From Auricularia sp. M13 (taxonomy: Eukaryota; Basidiomycota; Agaricomycetes; Auriculariales; Auriculariaceae): a stretch of 64,000 nt of DNA. Position numbers and translations under genes: made by a program. Under the pieces are notes generated by a model, which made no database searches, was not told the origin of the DNA, and saw only the letters and a list, made by a program, of their open reading frames with translations. The stretch covers positions 2,914,001-2,978,000 of the forward strand of contig CM073197.1 in NCBI GenBank assembly GCA_037042915.1, in the 5' to 3' direction. Positions 48,818-61,300 of this stretch are shown here, in pieces (position 1 is the stretch's first letter; each line of letters begins with the position of its first letter).

Positions 48818-51135
48818 TAACCCCCCTTCCAGCCGCGAGCCCGCAGAAAGCGACCGAGCATGGTGGAGGCCATTGGGGGTGGCCGAGGTCGTTAAATCCA
48901 TGACAAATCAAAATAGAAGTGTACCCTCGCATCGGGCGAGACCCAAAGCACGGAGGTCGTCTCCCCCGCTTGGACCGAAGTGGTCCACGGCGAAAGCGAG
49001 GCCCATTGGGGGTGAGGACTGACGGGCTATTACGGCACGGCGATCAATCCTCACTGATCCACGGTGCAACACCAGCGTCGGAAACGTTGCAGGTCCAAGG
49101 GAAAGAGTCGGTCCGAGCTCCAAGCGAGAAGGACACCTACTCGGGATGTCCCCACACCACATCTCAATATGCGGCGGCAACCGGGAGTCCTACCGTCTGG
49201 GAGGGAACACGGGAAAGGTCGTTACTGCCGAGCGAAACGCGGGAGCGGTCGAGGTCGTAATGGAAAAGCGAGTGGGACGCGCTGCGCCCAAGAACGGACT
49301 CCTACCATCTCCGGCTGGGGTACAAGGGTGGGGGAAGGTCCGAGTACACCGAGATAGCGCCCGAGGCACAGGACCGAAGGTATAGGAGGTGTCGGAGTGT
49401 TGGTCCGCGACCAACAACGCTGAGCACTGCGCATCCCAGTGGATCGCAACCTCAACCCCGGTGAAGGGCACGACGAGAGTTTGAAGCGAAATCATGGCGG
49501 TCGTGAGCGTAAGCCAGTGCGGTCGGCATCGGTGTGGCAGCCCGGGAGGAGGGGTGGAGTGTAGGGGAGGATGTCCGATGCGACGGCGAGTCCGAGGGTA
49601 AACAGCGGCTATCCCGAATTGAGCTCGTGCAGTGCGCAAGCAGAGCCGGACTTCATCAGTGACATCGCCGGTGGGTCCGAAGTGCGGGTCCGTCCCGGGA
49701 GGGGGGTTCCAGATGCGCCAGAGAAGTCCACAGGTCCAACAGGATGCGATGTCAGGGCGGCCGTCGTACCCAACTGATGCACTGAACATCGGATGCACAT
49801 ATCTTGCCGAGGACCTCTTCGTTTGGCAAGGTCCGACCGCGGATAAAAGGCCAGGAATTGGGAGAGGACACGGGCACCTCGCGCGGGATTCGGAAAGACG
49901 CCCGACGGCGAAATAAACGGCGGAGCGGACAGGGGGTTGACAGTCGGCAGCATCGCCGAGGGCGCGTTGTATCGAACGGGCGGCGGGTCATGCGGCCGCG
50001 GAGACCTTGCCAAAACACCTGTGCAATGGACGAAAAGCCTGTGAGACCATTGGGTCCGTGTCCGGTTCGTGTACTCCATCCTGTAACGCCGAAGAGGGGG
50101 TGCGCGCGTGAGCACCGATATTCCGAGCAAACCAATGCGATCCAGCGGGGCTCCGGCCTCGGTCCATGTCAGGGAGCACCTCCAAGGTCCAGCGGCGAGG
50201 TAGGTCAGCGTTGGCTCACGCGTCCGACACCGGAAGATCCAGGTCGGCAGAGGGTGCGAAACACCAGATGTCCAGCAGCTCGGCCGAGCGCACAGCGACC
50301 TGTACTGTTGCCAGCATTGCATAACTGACAGTGGCCGACATCGGTAGGTGTGGAATGGTCCGAGGTGAACTTTGAGCACAAGGACCGAGGGTAGATGGGT
50401 GCCGAGGGTCGCGCTGCGAAGGACCGAGGTGTGCAAGTGCGTGGGACGCCCAAACGCTCGATTGGCAGCCAGGACAGCGTGCGCGGGGTATCGGTCAAGC
50501 ACGCATGGGTGGGGGACGTTGATACGCGCTGACCGAGCCTTGGGGCAGGCGGAACGCAGCAGGGGCCGGCGAGGGGGAGCGGAAATGGTCCGGCCGAGGC
50601 GGTGCATGGCAACGGCGGCATCGGCGAGCGTAGCGCCTCGTAACTTCGCATGGGACTCCGGAGGGGTGGTGCAAGGGTGTCGGCAAAGTTTGGAAGCCAT
50701 CGGCCTATAGGGTGTTCGTCGGCGAAGCGATTCGTGCGGACTGCGAGCGGGATTTGCCGGATGTCGTTGCGAGGGGCGACCAAAGGGAAAACTACAACTC
50801 CAGAAGGGTCCGGAACTTGAGGGTAAGGTTTGGGAAGCGTGCCTAGGGGCGGTATGGGGTTAAAGGAAGGCCGAGAGGCGGCCAGGGGGTCCGGGAGGGT
50901 TCGGGTCCAAAGGGGCGGCCACCAGAAGCTTGAGACCGAGGCCAGGGGATTCCGTGGGCGAGATCGGTCCTATATCCAAGGTCCAGGTGGTATAAGCGAA
51001 GGGGATATCGTGGAGACCGCAGGGGCGGGCACTCGCAGCTCCGCTGGGGGTAGGAGGAAGTAGAGAACGGATAGAAGAGGATAGAGGGGGGGGAGGAACT
51101 GAGTACCCGGAGTGGACGGGGTAGGTTGGATCTTA
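48818..51135. other. LTR element interior, non-coding
   Basis: 2.3 kb rich in GGTCCGAGG-like words. Long open frames on the minus strand (for example 49609-50700) follow the base composition and contain no domain. Confidence 0.6.
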
Positions 51136-52158
51136 TGTCACGGTGTGCTGCATACACCACCGACCAGGAGGCGTAGCCGACCAGGAAGGGTACTCAGGAG
51201 GGGAAGGTCGAACACATAATAGACCAGATCCAACCTAGGGTACATCCGAGGGCAATCGCCGGTACATATAGTCCGATCGGAGGCAAACCGGATCCGAACG
51301 CTCCGGACAACAAAGGAAGCCAACCAACACCAAAGAGAGGTCCGGAAGCGATGGGAAAGGCATCGGGGAAGTCACCGAGGGTAATCGGGAGCCAGTGGAA
51401 GCAATGGGGGGTAAAGGGAGTCAAGGGAGGGTCAAGAAAGAGTGAAGCGTCGCGCCGAAGGCGCAGAACGACTCCGGACGAAGGGGATAAAGGATGTCCT
51501 TGCCTATGGAGGGTATCGGGCGGGTATCCGAGACAGACCGAGGTGTCCTTGCATGTATGCACGCACCGACACCGGGGCGAAAGGCGCCGACGCAATGGCG
51601 AGCGCAGCAGCGAGCGCAACGCGTCGGCGAGCGAGGTACAAGCGCACCACCCAACAATCAACACTCCCACTCCATCCGGACAGCCTCCGGACCATGGACC
51701 ATGCCGCACGCGGACCGAGGAGAGTGTGGCGGCTGAGGTCCGAGGTGCCGGAGCAGTCGAGCATCCAGGGGACAGAGGGTGAAGGATGTATGTCGGCACG
51801 ATCGTTGCAGCTTCACCTGTACTCCCAGCGCACACCGGCCATGCAGGGCAATACCCGAGGTGTGGTGTGCGGCATCTCCGAAGGTGTAGGCCGTAATGTG
51901 ACACCGAGGAGACGGACCGACGAACGGCTGCACGCTGGTTGGAAACCAACGCAGCGGTGATCGACAACAATGGCAATAGCACGTCGCATCCAAGGACCGA
52001 GGTTGACAGGGGTCCGGTGACGCCGAGAAAAGGTAGCCGAGGTGCCAGCGGTCCGGAGAGGCATGCGGAACGGGTATATCGGTCCGACGGAGCGGGTGAA
52101 GCGGCGAAAGAGATCCAACGGAAGCGGCGTATGGGCAAGATCGCCGCGCACCGTAACA
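51136..52158 (+). repeat. Right LTR
   Basis: 1023 bp, near-identical to the left LTR. Confidence 0.85.
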
Positions 52159-52702
52159 GTACTGTGGCTAACTCAACAATCGAGGTGAGTTATGTAGGAT
52201 AGACAATACAACGATCAAGTTGTCAAATGCCATTATGCGGGAAAATAGTACAGTCTGGGATGGTGATCACAGGCCAGCTTCACGTCGCCCAAGCGGTACA
52301 TATCAGTTGCGGGCGATAGTTTCCGTCGCCCAGGCGAGGAGCTCTGCGACACGCGCGACTCGGCCCAATAGAGAGCGCAGACAGCCATTGACATCGCGTG
52401 CGAAGACCTTAAAGTGCAGCGCGCACGCCCTGCTACGACAGTAGCATCAGTTACACTCCGGGCGGCAAGGCGGTGCCGAGAGGGTGCGCGGATTTGGAGG
52501 ACAATAGGACTGCGGCTGTAATTCATTTGGGAAACGAAAGGAACCATGAGGTGCTGATAAATTCGTGATAAAAAAACCATTTTTCTGCGTCGTTTCACTG
52601 CTGCCAGCAACGAACCTACGCTGGCAAGAGGCATGTGACGAACGCGGGCCAAACAGAGCAGCAACACAGGGACGGATGTCGGACCGGTTGGCGCCGGTCG
52701 GG

Positions 52703-52710
52703 ATATAAAT
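52703..52710 (+). promoter_or_regulatory. TATA box of the two-exon unknown gene, copy 2
   Basis: ATATAAAT lies 55 bp before the ATG at 52758, directly after GACCGGTTGGCGCCGGTC, matching copy 1. Confidence 0.6.
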
Positions 52711-52757
52711 TGCGGCTCCGCACACCGTGTCGGGCTCATCCTTCTCCTGTTGCCGTC

Positions 52758-54499
52758 ATGAGCGCCAGCACGTCGACTGCTCCTGCTACCCACGCGCCCC
52801 TCGTCGCCGTGCCAGCCGTCGCCGCGCCCTTCGCCCCCGCCGCGGACACCGTCGAGCATGCTACGACACCGCCAGCCAGCGTCAAGTCAGACGTGCCCAT
52901 CGCCGATTCCAACGCCTCGTCTGCTCCCCGCCGTGGCGCGCCGATGCGGCGCACTGCGACGTACCTCGACCTGCGCGCGTGGCCTGGCTATGCCGCCGCG
53001 GTCGGGCTCCCAGAGCCGCCCAGGATGCCCAAGAGCTTCTACTACTCGAACCACTTCACCAAGACCAAGTGGGGCAGCATGGACCCCATTCCGATGCCCA
53101 AAATGGAGAAGAAGCGCGTCGACAAGAAGGCCAAGGTCATCACTGGGCCCGTCGACTGGGCGAAATTCAAGACAATGAAGGGCATCAAGAAGCAGCACGC
53201 GGTCACCAACGGCAAGGTCGATGAGACGCCGCTCACCAAAGGCGAAAAGAAGCTGGCCAAGCGGTTCAGGGCTCGCTACGACCTGCGCCGCGTCAAGGAG
53301 CGCGTCATGAAGCTCAAGGGCGCCGCCAAGTATGCTTCCGTTGCGCATGCACTCGCTGCCTCGCAGGCGCCGCTTGCCAGCCCCGTCTCTGTCGCCGCCG
53401 CCGCTCCTGTTGCCCCCATCGCTACCACTGCGACCACTCCCGCCGAAGTCGACCCACTGATGCCCGGCGCGTTCCCTGAGGAGTCAGACGACACTCCGGC
53501 CGGGGCGCAGACGCACCTCGCTACGGACGACAGCCCGTCTCTCGGTGTGGCGCTGTTCCGGCTCGCCGTCGAAGTCGTCGCAGTGGTGACGAAGCGCAAC
53601 CGCGTCGTCGCCGAAGACGATGCCGAGGAGCGCGGCTCGAAGCGGCGTCAGGTCAAGACAAATGGGCCGTCGCAGTCGCGCGCGGCAAAGCGTCCGATTG
53701 CAGGCAAGTCAGCTCGCAACGCATCCGCCAGCGCCACAGCGCCAGATCATTTTATTTTGACCGCGTCCGCTGCTACTAGCACGGCGCGGAAACCCAAGAA
53801 ACTTAAGGCGACACTGTCAAAGGTGCGCGCTCCGTATTGCGTTTGTCTATACTCGACGCTGATTGCAAACGACAGTGCCCGCCTCCACCGCCCCTGGCAC
53901 CGGTTGCTGGGAACAAGGAACTGAAGGCTATCGTCATCAAGACTTCCGCGTTAGACGCACCTGGCAAGGATGGCTCTGCCCTCGCGGCCCAGCCTGCTGC
54001 CCAGGCAGAGGCCTCGTCCTTGTCCACTCCCGCCATGGCGCCGCGCGCAATGCCGCTGTCCCGGCAATCCACCTTGGTCATCGACAACACCAGCGCGTCG
54101 TCGTCCGCTGCCGCGCAGCCCGGCCGCGCCCTCTTGCGCAAAGCGCCGACGATCATCGACTTTGGCCCGTCATTGTCAGCATCTGCCGAGGGCATGAATG
54201 GCCTGTCGCGCCAACCCGCAGTGGTCTTCAACTTCGGCACCGCTTCCCAGTCGTCGGCGTCAACGTTCACGGCCTCCTTTATGCCGTTCCGCGACACTGG
54301 CTTCCTGCCCCCTGTCTGGGCTCTGAAGTCGGGCTCGGCTGGCAGCAGTAACTTGAACACGACGCTGGCATCGGCCAGCCACAGCAAGACAAGCCGCGGC
54401 ACGCGCGGCGGTGCCCGCGCGCACCAGTTCCAGGAACACAAGGAGGCGAAGGGCGGGAGGAAGCACCAGGACAAGGACGATGGTGCCGCGAGCGCGTGA
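52758..54499 (+). CDS. Basic low-complexity protein of unknown function, copy 2
   Basis: Exons 52758-53822 and 53876-54499 give 562 residues (intron GTGCGC...GACAG, phase 0, same position as in copy 1). The first 190 residues are almost the same as in copy 1, including the Trp/Tyr/Pro stretch and the basic KKLAKRFRARYDLRR block. The linker and second exon differ by many substitutions and small in-frame indels, but the frame is kept throughout, which indicates both copies have been under selection. An upstream in-frame Met (52635) exists, but it lies before the TATA box and is not used here. Function unknown. Confidence 0.8.
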
Positions 54500-54895
54500 G
54501 TTTATATACTCATACTATTAGTCGCCGCCACGCCGTTTCCGTGCCACCACCATGCATTTTGCCTTTCTTCCTCCGCCTTTCGTCATCGTCACACACCTAT
54601 GCTTTCCTCCCTTGCTTTCCCATCGTCATTTCGTACATTCCCGTGCTATCCTGTCATCGTTTCCTGATCCCTCCGCTGTCGTCTCCACGCTGTGTCCGTT
54701 TGGTAGGTCTCCCGTATCCGTAGGATGGAAGTAGACTGGCATTACATCGATCATCGCTCCCATCTCATTTCGTCTCGCCTCATCTTGCGCTTCCTTTGCA
54801 TGTATATCATCGTCGTCCATTTTCATTTGAATCGTACATTTCTGCGAACTCGTCCGTTTATTCACTTCAACGTCTGTGGGAGCAGGGATGGGTCG

Positions 54896-56160
54896 GGCGG
54901 AGTTGCGAAGCATCTTCGGTCTCTTCTGCAGAGGCGTGTCGGCGCACTCATCCAAGCACCATTGCACTGCGAGGACACTCCACGATGAGACTGATGGGCT
55001 CACGTTTCATAACGCCCTCTACAACCTCTGACAAGATAGCAGAAAACAAGTCGACATGGCAGTTTCTCAGGGGGGTTCGCACTGCTGGCGTTATCGCCGG
55101 ATGCGCAGCTCCCATATCCGCGTTGGCAGCGCAGTGCAAGCACTGACTCGCAAATGCAGTCGCCGATCTCCGGGAAAGCGCACGCAAACAACCGGCTTAG
55201 CTGTAATACTTACTGCTGTGCGAAAGTCAGAAATCTATCATCTATCGATCTGGGGGAAGCTGCTCAGTGCTTTCGAGTTAAGGGAGCACACCGCTCGGGA
55301 TCTGCAATTGCATCCCTCGGAGCCGGCGTGCGGGTGGTTTGCAGTACCAGCCTGGCCGCGGAAGACTGAAACTTCACGTTCACGTCACTCTCAGGCTTTT
55401 GCTCGCTCTGGCAGTTCCGTGAGAGGTTTGCGCAGCTTTACACTGGTGGACATGGTGTGCCAACTGAGGCGGATGGCCTTGGAATTCTCACCTCAGCAAA
55501 CAGTTAATAGTTACAGCCTAAGCGCTTGCTGCTTTCCTCTGCCAATCAGGTGCAAGCCTTCGTAAGAGGCACTGCCCTGCCCTGACCTCTCCCATCTCAG
55601 CGCTCAACGAGGATCCTTCTAGAATCTCACAGGTTGTTGCTTGGCCTAGGTACCCGATCTTCAGGCCTCAGGATTGCCAGTGCAAGCACCTCTGCAGCCC
55701 GCGAGGCTGTGGCATCGATATCAAACTGTAGTGCCCGACATGCCTCGAGGCAGCCAACCCCGCTAGGAATGATCAGGCAGGGAATTGCATGCACAGCACT
55801 GGCAGCGGCAGCATTGCAGAAAGTCTCTGTTGAGGTGATAAATAACGGCGAATAAATACTAACTGGCTACCCGTTCTGGCAGGAACGCTCGTCAACAACT
55901 GCGATATTCCAGACATACAGTAACAGAGCAAAAACTGCAAGTAATAGATACAGCGGGGCGTGACACATGAGTCGGAGGAGCGACGATTGGAACAGATTGC
56001 GCTACAGCTCGAAGGGATGATAAGATACATGCGATGGGGGTCATATCGTCATAAATACTAGGGCATGTCGTAGATGCACTCCAAGCGGCACAGGAGCAGC
56101 TCGCACCTCTGCCGACCGCAAAGCATCACGTGTGCGTCGTATAGTAGTAGTTGAATGATA
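54896..56160. other. Intergenic, no gene recognised
   Basis: About 1.3 kb with short frames only. It is the 3' side of both flanking genes. Confidence 0.4.
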
Positions 56161-57582
56161 TCAAGCATCGTGGCTAGGAAGGAGAACGACGGCTCCAGAG
56201 GACGAGACAAACCGAACATCATCAGCGCGCGCGCCGAAGATGCTGCGGACGTCGCTGGCGGAGAGGCTGAAGCGGGCGTCCTCGAGCGCGGCAACAGTGC
56301 GGAGGGCCGGGAGATGGACGAGGAGTGAGATGTGTGCGGGAAGCACGGCCGCACCGCCCGCGGGCGCCCGCAGGAGACCGACCTTGGTCAGCCCCATCGG
56401 CACGCACGCGGGGAGCGGCGTCCCGGCGGGGCAGATGAGCTCCTCCAGCACGGGGCACAGCGCGATGTACGCGGCGATCGTCGCCGCGTCGAGCCCGCCG
56501 CCATCGATGCGCAGCGACTTGAGGTCGGCGCCGTAGCGCTTCAGCAGGGCGAGCGTCAGCCGCGATAGGTCGCTCTCGCCCCGGCGGATGAGTGACAGCG
56601 AGAGATGGGTTAGTCGCGGCATGATCCACCCCGACACCATCTCGAGCGCTGCCCGGTCTGCGTCCCGGATGGACAGCAGGTGTAGCTTGGGCACTAGCAC
56701 GCGGGCGGCTGCCCGTGGCACGTCTGCCACGGCTGCTCCGTCGAGGCGCAGCTGCTCAAGCGCTGGACAGTAATTGAGCATGCGCTCTAGCTTGCGGGGA
56801 TCGTTGGCCGTCGCGTCGGTCCAATGCAAAGCCTTCCATCCCCAAACATGCCCGCGCGGGCCTTTGAGAATCCTCGGTGCGCCGGAGGGAAGAATGCCAG
56901 AAAGGTAGACGAAATGAACGGCGCTGGCATTCGGCACAAGAAGAAGAATGTTGGTGATCTGCAGCAAGCTGGCCTCCACGTCGTTATATGGCGCGTGAAT
57001 GGCGAAGGCGACGCGCTTGGTGAACCTGCCAAGTTCCGGACGGCGCAACAGCAGCTTGCACAGGCCGCGCACTTGTGCGGGGCTCTCTGGAGCGAGGTAT
57101 TCGTAGAGAAACGGAGTCGCCAGGTCCCGCCACAACGAGCACACTTGAACCAGTGCTCGTTTCGTTCGTCGTACACTCAACGGCTCGGTTGGAGGAGGCT
57201 CGAAGTCCGAAGTTTCAGTTGAGTTAAGACCAGGAACCAAGGTGGCCAAGCGCAGGATACGCCACCATAGTTCGGTGGGCAGGCGTTGGCTATCATGTCG
57301 TGGTGTGAGGGGACTGGGTTGCAGCCGCTGTCGCCGAGGAGGATGAAGCAGACCCGGATTCGAGTGCGCTGGGGGCACAGAGGGAATGGCAACTCGCAAG
57401 CTAAGAGGGCGCTTCGGTCTAGGCGGAGGTGGGCCCGGTGGCTGCTCTGGAATTTCAGTCCAGTGCCAGTGTGACGTTGACCAGTCGCGCGGGGCGAGCA
57501 GGCTCGACGGCCGCCCGCGCTCAGGATTCTTGCGCGGGAGGTAGCGTGGGGGGTTGTGCGGAACGGGAGCTGGGGCAGGCAT
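56161..57582 (-). CDS. F-box protein with leucine-rich-like C-terminal region
   Basis: A single exon of 473 residues. The first 95 residues are Pro/Arg-rich and probably disordered. An F-box-like helix LPTELWWRILRLATLVPG begins at residue 101 and continues to RALVQVCSLWRDLATPFLYEYL, the usual pattern of mushroom F-box-like proteins. From about residue 200 there are irregular leucine-rich repeats (CPALEQLRLDGAAV, PKLHLLSIRDAD, MPRLTHLSLSLIRRGESD, CPVLEELICPAG, LPALRTVAALEDARFSLS). Such proteins recruit substrates to an SCF ubiquitin ligase through Skp1; the substrate is unknown. These genes are numerous in mushrooms and often intronless. No neighbouring gene suggests a pathway. Confidence 0.8.
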   Translation of the reverse strand: MPAPAPVPHNPPRYLPRKNPERGRPSSLLAPRDWSTSHWHWTEIPEQPPGPPPPRPKRPLSLRVAIPSVPPAHSNPGLLHPPRRQRLQPSPLTPRHDSQRLPTELWWRILRLATLVPGLNSTETSDFEPPPTEPLSVRRTKRALVQVCSLWRDLATPFLYEYLAPESPAQVRGLCKLLLRRPELGRFTKRVAFAIHAPYNDVEASLLQITNILLLVPNASAVHFVYLSGILPSGAPRILKGPRGHVWGWKALHWTDATANDPRKLERMLNYCPALEQLRLDGAAVADVPRAAARVLVPKLHLLSIRDADRAALEMVSGWIMPRLTHLSLSLIRRGESDLSRLTLALLKRYGADLKSLRIDGGGLDAATIAAYIALCPVLEELICPAGTPLPACVPMGLTKVGLLRAPAGGAAVLPAHISLLVHLPALRTVAALEDARFSLSASDVRSIFGARADDVRFVSSSGAVVLLPSHDA

Positions 57583-58677
57583 GGGAGAGAGAATGGAATT
57601 GCCGGCACCGTCTGCGGCGCGGCCTATTAAGTATGTGGGGTGAGTGTGTGCAGCGCCTCAGAGAGCAAAGTCACAAACGCAGACAAGGCGAGCACAGCAT
57701 GCACAGCCGCCCGGTGATAAGCGCCGATAACACCGGCATGTTCCTGCCAACGGCGTGGACGGCGCAGCACTGAGCTCCTTTCAGGGTCGGCCACGAAATC
57801 GGAGCGTAGGAAGTGCTGCATCTCCGCGGCGCCGTGCTCTGTCCCAGGGAAGACAACCGGTGCAAACTGACCGCATATGCGAAGGTTTGTGACAGCAAAG
57901 TCTGTAACACGAATGCTTCTGATCTAGGCTAGACAGGATTTCAGGGACTAAGAAAGGCATGGAATGAGCTGTGCCTTATCGTGGCAGCCGCCCCTCCTTT
58001 ATCCATTGATCAGCGAACTATAACCAAATCGTTTTGTACGTCGGACACGACGCTGCCACGAGGTTCAACTCCACCGCCTCCTCGAAAAAAATCCACAGGC
58101 CATACGATACCCCAGGTGTATGAGACCTCTGCTTTTCATATGATTGGAAGTCCGTGTGCAAGAAGCTTCTCTCTTCTCGGGGGCTGAGAGTCCTGCATCG
58201 CTACTAGCGGGGTGACGCGGTGCTCCGCTGAACGGTCCCGTATTCATGGGCTGAACGCCGCCTAATCCCGTGTCTACGGTATATACAGTGTTGTGTCTTA
58301 AACCCCATGCTGTAGAGGCGCCCCGTGTCAGGAGGTTAGACTAAGCCAGCGAGAAATCTGAAACATTCAAGCGTGGCTACCTTGCGCTGGCTGGCCGGCC
58401 CATTGAGATTTGAAACAGAGGCCAACAAGTTGAGATTTGGAGGTTGGGACCTGAGACCCGAGGGCGTTCGTCAACGTGCAGTGACATGCACTGGAAAACT
58501 CAGATCGAATGGAAATATAAGCATCTGCCAGTCATGCAAAGGTCCGACGCAGGCAATTCATTGGAGGATGTCTATAGTTATACCGTAGCGTAGGGCAAGT
58601 GCAGGTCAGTGGTTCAGACTAGTGATACAGAAAACGGTGCTGCGACGACGAGAGAGTCACTGTAGCTCTATCGGTCC
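57583..58677. other. Intergenic, no gene recognised
   Basis: About 1.1 kb. It holds the F-box gene promoter and the RecQ 3' flank. No domain or RNA gene was recognised. Confidence 0.4.
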
Positions 58678-61300
58678 CTATCCCTTCCAAGAGCCTCTTG
58701 CTCTCTTCACGGGGCCGCCGCAATAGCCGCCGCGACCCCCTCCCGCAGATCCGCCACGCCCACCGCCATTGTACTTCCTCTTCGGGGGATCAGGGGCTGC
58801 AGCGGGGGTGACTGGAGGACCGTTCGGGTTCGCCGCCTTCCAGATGGCGACCTCCTCTTCGCAGCGCGCGAGAATCTCCTCCCAGCGGTACTCGGCCATC
58901 GTGCCAAACGCCGGGTGCTTGCTCAGCTTCTCCGCTGTGATGCGCGGGCTGGTGATGCCGAACGCGACGGGCGTGAGGAAGCGCGCGTCGTCGCGCACGG
59001 GCACCGCCACGAGCACCTCCGCGAAGAGCGCCTCGCTGAACGGCGGCGGGTTGTACACGTACGTCGTCGCGGGCTTCCCGCCCGCCTTGCACACCGTGCA
59101 GTTCCCGCACGTCGTGCCCGCCGCGAACGCATTGGTGTCGCCGAAGTAGTCTGCGAGGTTCGCCGGGAGACACTTAGGCGCGGACGCCCACTCCAGGACC
59201 TTCCCCATCCGCGCGACCTCAGCGTTCTCGCGCTTCAGCATCTCCTCGAACATGCGATCCGCGACGTCGTTGATCTCGGCGTCGTCCTTGGGCAGCTCCT
59301 TGAGCACGTGGTACCGGTTGCGCCGCTGGCTGGGCTTGAGGTTGATTAACCCCGCGTCGCTCCATTCGTTCAGCTTGGCGACGACTTCCTTGCGGTCCAG
59401 CTTGTAGCCCGTCGCGGCCTCGCCGACATCGATGTTGAACCAGGACTTGGCCAGCTGCGCGTGCGCAAGGATGGCCTTGGCGGGTTTCGAGGGATCTGTC
59501 GTCGCCTTTTCGTATGCGGGGTAGTTCGCAGCGTACTGGTAGACCGCATATAGAGGGGTGATGGCGCGAATGAAGCCGAATCGCAGTTCCAGCTGGGCAT
59601 AGAGCAGGCCAAGAGTCACGTCCTGCGCATGCGAAGGGTCAGAGGGGCCAGCTGCACATCGTAAATGAAGATAGCGAGACATACGCGAATATCCAAATCG
59701 TGCGAGACCCGGTAGGCGTTGATCTCGAGCACGTCGTGCTTCTTGATACCCTGGCCGATGGCCTCGAGGCACGTGTGCTTGACCATGGCGCGCACAGACT
59801 CCTTGGACGGCGTGTTGCCGCGCGCAAAGTTCTCGAGAATGCAGCGATCGCCGGTATGCAGGAAGAGCGTACATGTTGACGGCTTGCCGTCACGACCAGC
59901 ACGTCCAACCTCCTGTGAATAACCTGAAGATGTTTGAGACCTGCGCTCTCAAAATAACAGAGGAGTCACGACCGACCTTCCAATGTCTTTGGCAGGTTGA
60001 AGTGGATGACGTTGCGGATGTCAGCTGGGTGCATATCAGGACGCCGAACTTTGCACGAGTTAGCGGACAAGACCTTTGTCGATTCCCTGTGAACAAGGCA
60101 TGTCAGTAATGGCTGCCAGGCTGCAGCAGCGAACGACTCGCCATTCCGAACGCGATAGTTGCACAGACGACTGCGTCAGGCGAGGCCATGAACCATTCTT
60201 GCGTCGCCTTGCGAGTTCCCGCGTCCATGCCCGCGTGGTAGAAACGCGCCTTGATACCCATGCTTGTCAGCGCATTCGCCACGTTCTCCGTATTCTTCTG
60301 CGTGGTAACGTAGATGATCGTCGGTCCTGGCGAAGCCCTGAGTAGCTTGGCCGCGCGTTCAATGCGGATTGAGCCTTCGGCGTCCATCGGGATACTGTCG
60401 ATGTCCAGGTGAAGACTGCAACTCGGTCAGCAATTGCTCAATTTGCTCGCAGCATTGCACGAACTTGGCGCGGTATGAAGGCGTGCGGAAAACGCCATCG
60501 ACCAGGTCAATTTTGAAGGCGGTCGCGATGTCCAGTGCGACTTTCGGGGTGGCGGTGGCTGTCAGACATAAGACGCGGTTCACATGATTTTCTTCCACGA
60601 AGCGCGCAATCTTCAGATAATCTGGTCTGATAGCATGTCAATGTCAATACACGTACAACTGGGTTCAGAGAGTAAGACATACCTGAACGCGTCTCCCCAC
60701 TCTGAGACACAGTGGGACTCGTCCACAGCAAGTAGTTCGATGGTGAAATCGCCTATGAGGGCCATAAAGCCTTCCATATTCAACCTGGAATGCAGGTACA
60801 GCATCAGCGGAGACACTTGATATATTTTCAGGCTGGCGCACCTCTCGGGAGCGACGTAAAGCAGTTTCAATGTACCATCGCGCAGCGACTGAACTGTAGT
60901 TTTGTACTCTTCTTGCGATTGCGAAGAGTCAAAACGCCCAACATTAATTCCCTTGCGCACGAGGGCGTCGACTTGGTCCTGAAAACTCGTCAGGTTCTAG
61001 GTGCTTAGACACCTGTCATACTTGCCTTCATCAGAGCAATGAGCGGGCTAATGACAAGCGTCAAGCCAGGAAGCATGAGTGCTGGCAACTGGTAGCATAA
61101 GCTTTTACCGCTGCCTGCATGGATAATGCTCGTAAAATGGGCTGCACTGGGTAAGACAGCGACGTACCAGTTGGCATGACAGCCAAAGCATTTTTGTTTT
61201 CAACAACCAGACGTTCAATGACCTCGGCTTGCTTTCCGCGGAAGGCAGTCAGACCAAAGGACGACTTCAGATGTTCGAGCGCGGTGTCCATGCTGGCCAT
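58678..61300 (-). CDS. RecQ-family 3'-5' DNA helicase
   Basis: Ten exons: 61300-61168, 61114-61026, 60978-60842, 60784-60683, 60626-60465, 60415-60142, 60086-60074, 60024-59977, 59923-59685 and 59622-58678. They give 713 residues. Motifs in order: Walker A MPTGSGKS (Lys48), [19 protein letters not shown] box (141-144) in [18 protein letters not shown] (aromatic-rich loop), [59 protein letters not shown], and motif [12 protein letters not shown] (323-332). The RecQ zinc site is visible as C550, C571, C574 and C577. A Gly/Arg-rich tail ends the protein; no HRDC domain is seen. The protein lacks the long N-terminus of Sgs1/BLM, so it is a short RecQ. Introns 2 and 6 start with GC (GCAAGT at 61025, GCGAGT at 60141), and exon 7 is only 13 bp. 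It would unwind recombination or replication intermediates in the nucleus. Confidence 0.92.

Larger units (their letters stand above)
47794..52158 (+). mobile_element. LTR retroelement without recognisable gag-pol (LARD-like)
   Basis: Two direct repeats of about 1.02 kb flank a 2.3-kb interior. The repeats begin TGTCACGGTG and end CACCGTAACA, giving TG...CA ends with short inverted termini. The whole is flanked by GTACT on both sides (47789-47793 and 52159-52163), a 5-bp target duplication typical of LTR elements. A G-rich polypurine-like tract lies just before the right LTR. The interior has no recognisable capsid, protease, polymerase or integrase region, so it looks like a non-autonomous large retrotransposon derivative, structurally whole but unable to move by itself. 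The near-identity of the two LTRs implies a recent insertion. The superfamily cannot be told. Confidence 0.85.
52465..54895. repeat. Dispersed gene duplication, copy 2
   Basis: Counterpart of 6395-8945, in the same orientation. It includes promoter, two exons, intron and 3' flank. The LTR element has inserted about 300 bp upstream of it. Confidence 0.85.

Noticed and set aside
49609-50700. 363-codon minus-strand open frame in the LTR element interior
   Set aside because: No retroelement or other domain; long frames on several strands here follow base composition.
51194-52138. 314-codon minus-strand open frame
   Set aside because: Lies in the right LTR and is not maintained as a long frame in the left LTR, so it is not a gene.
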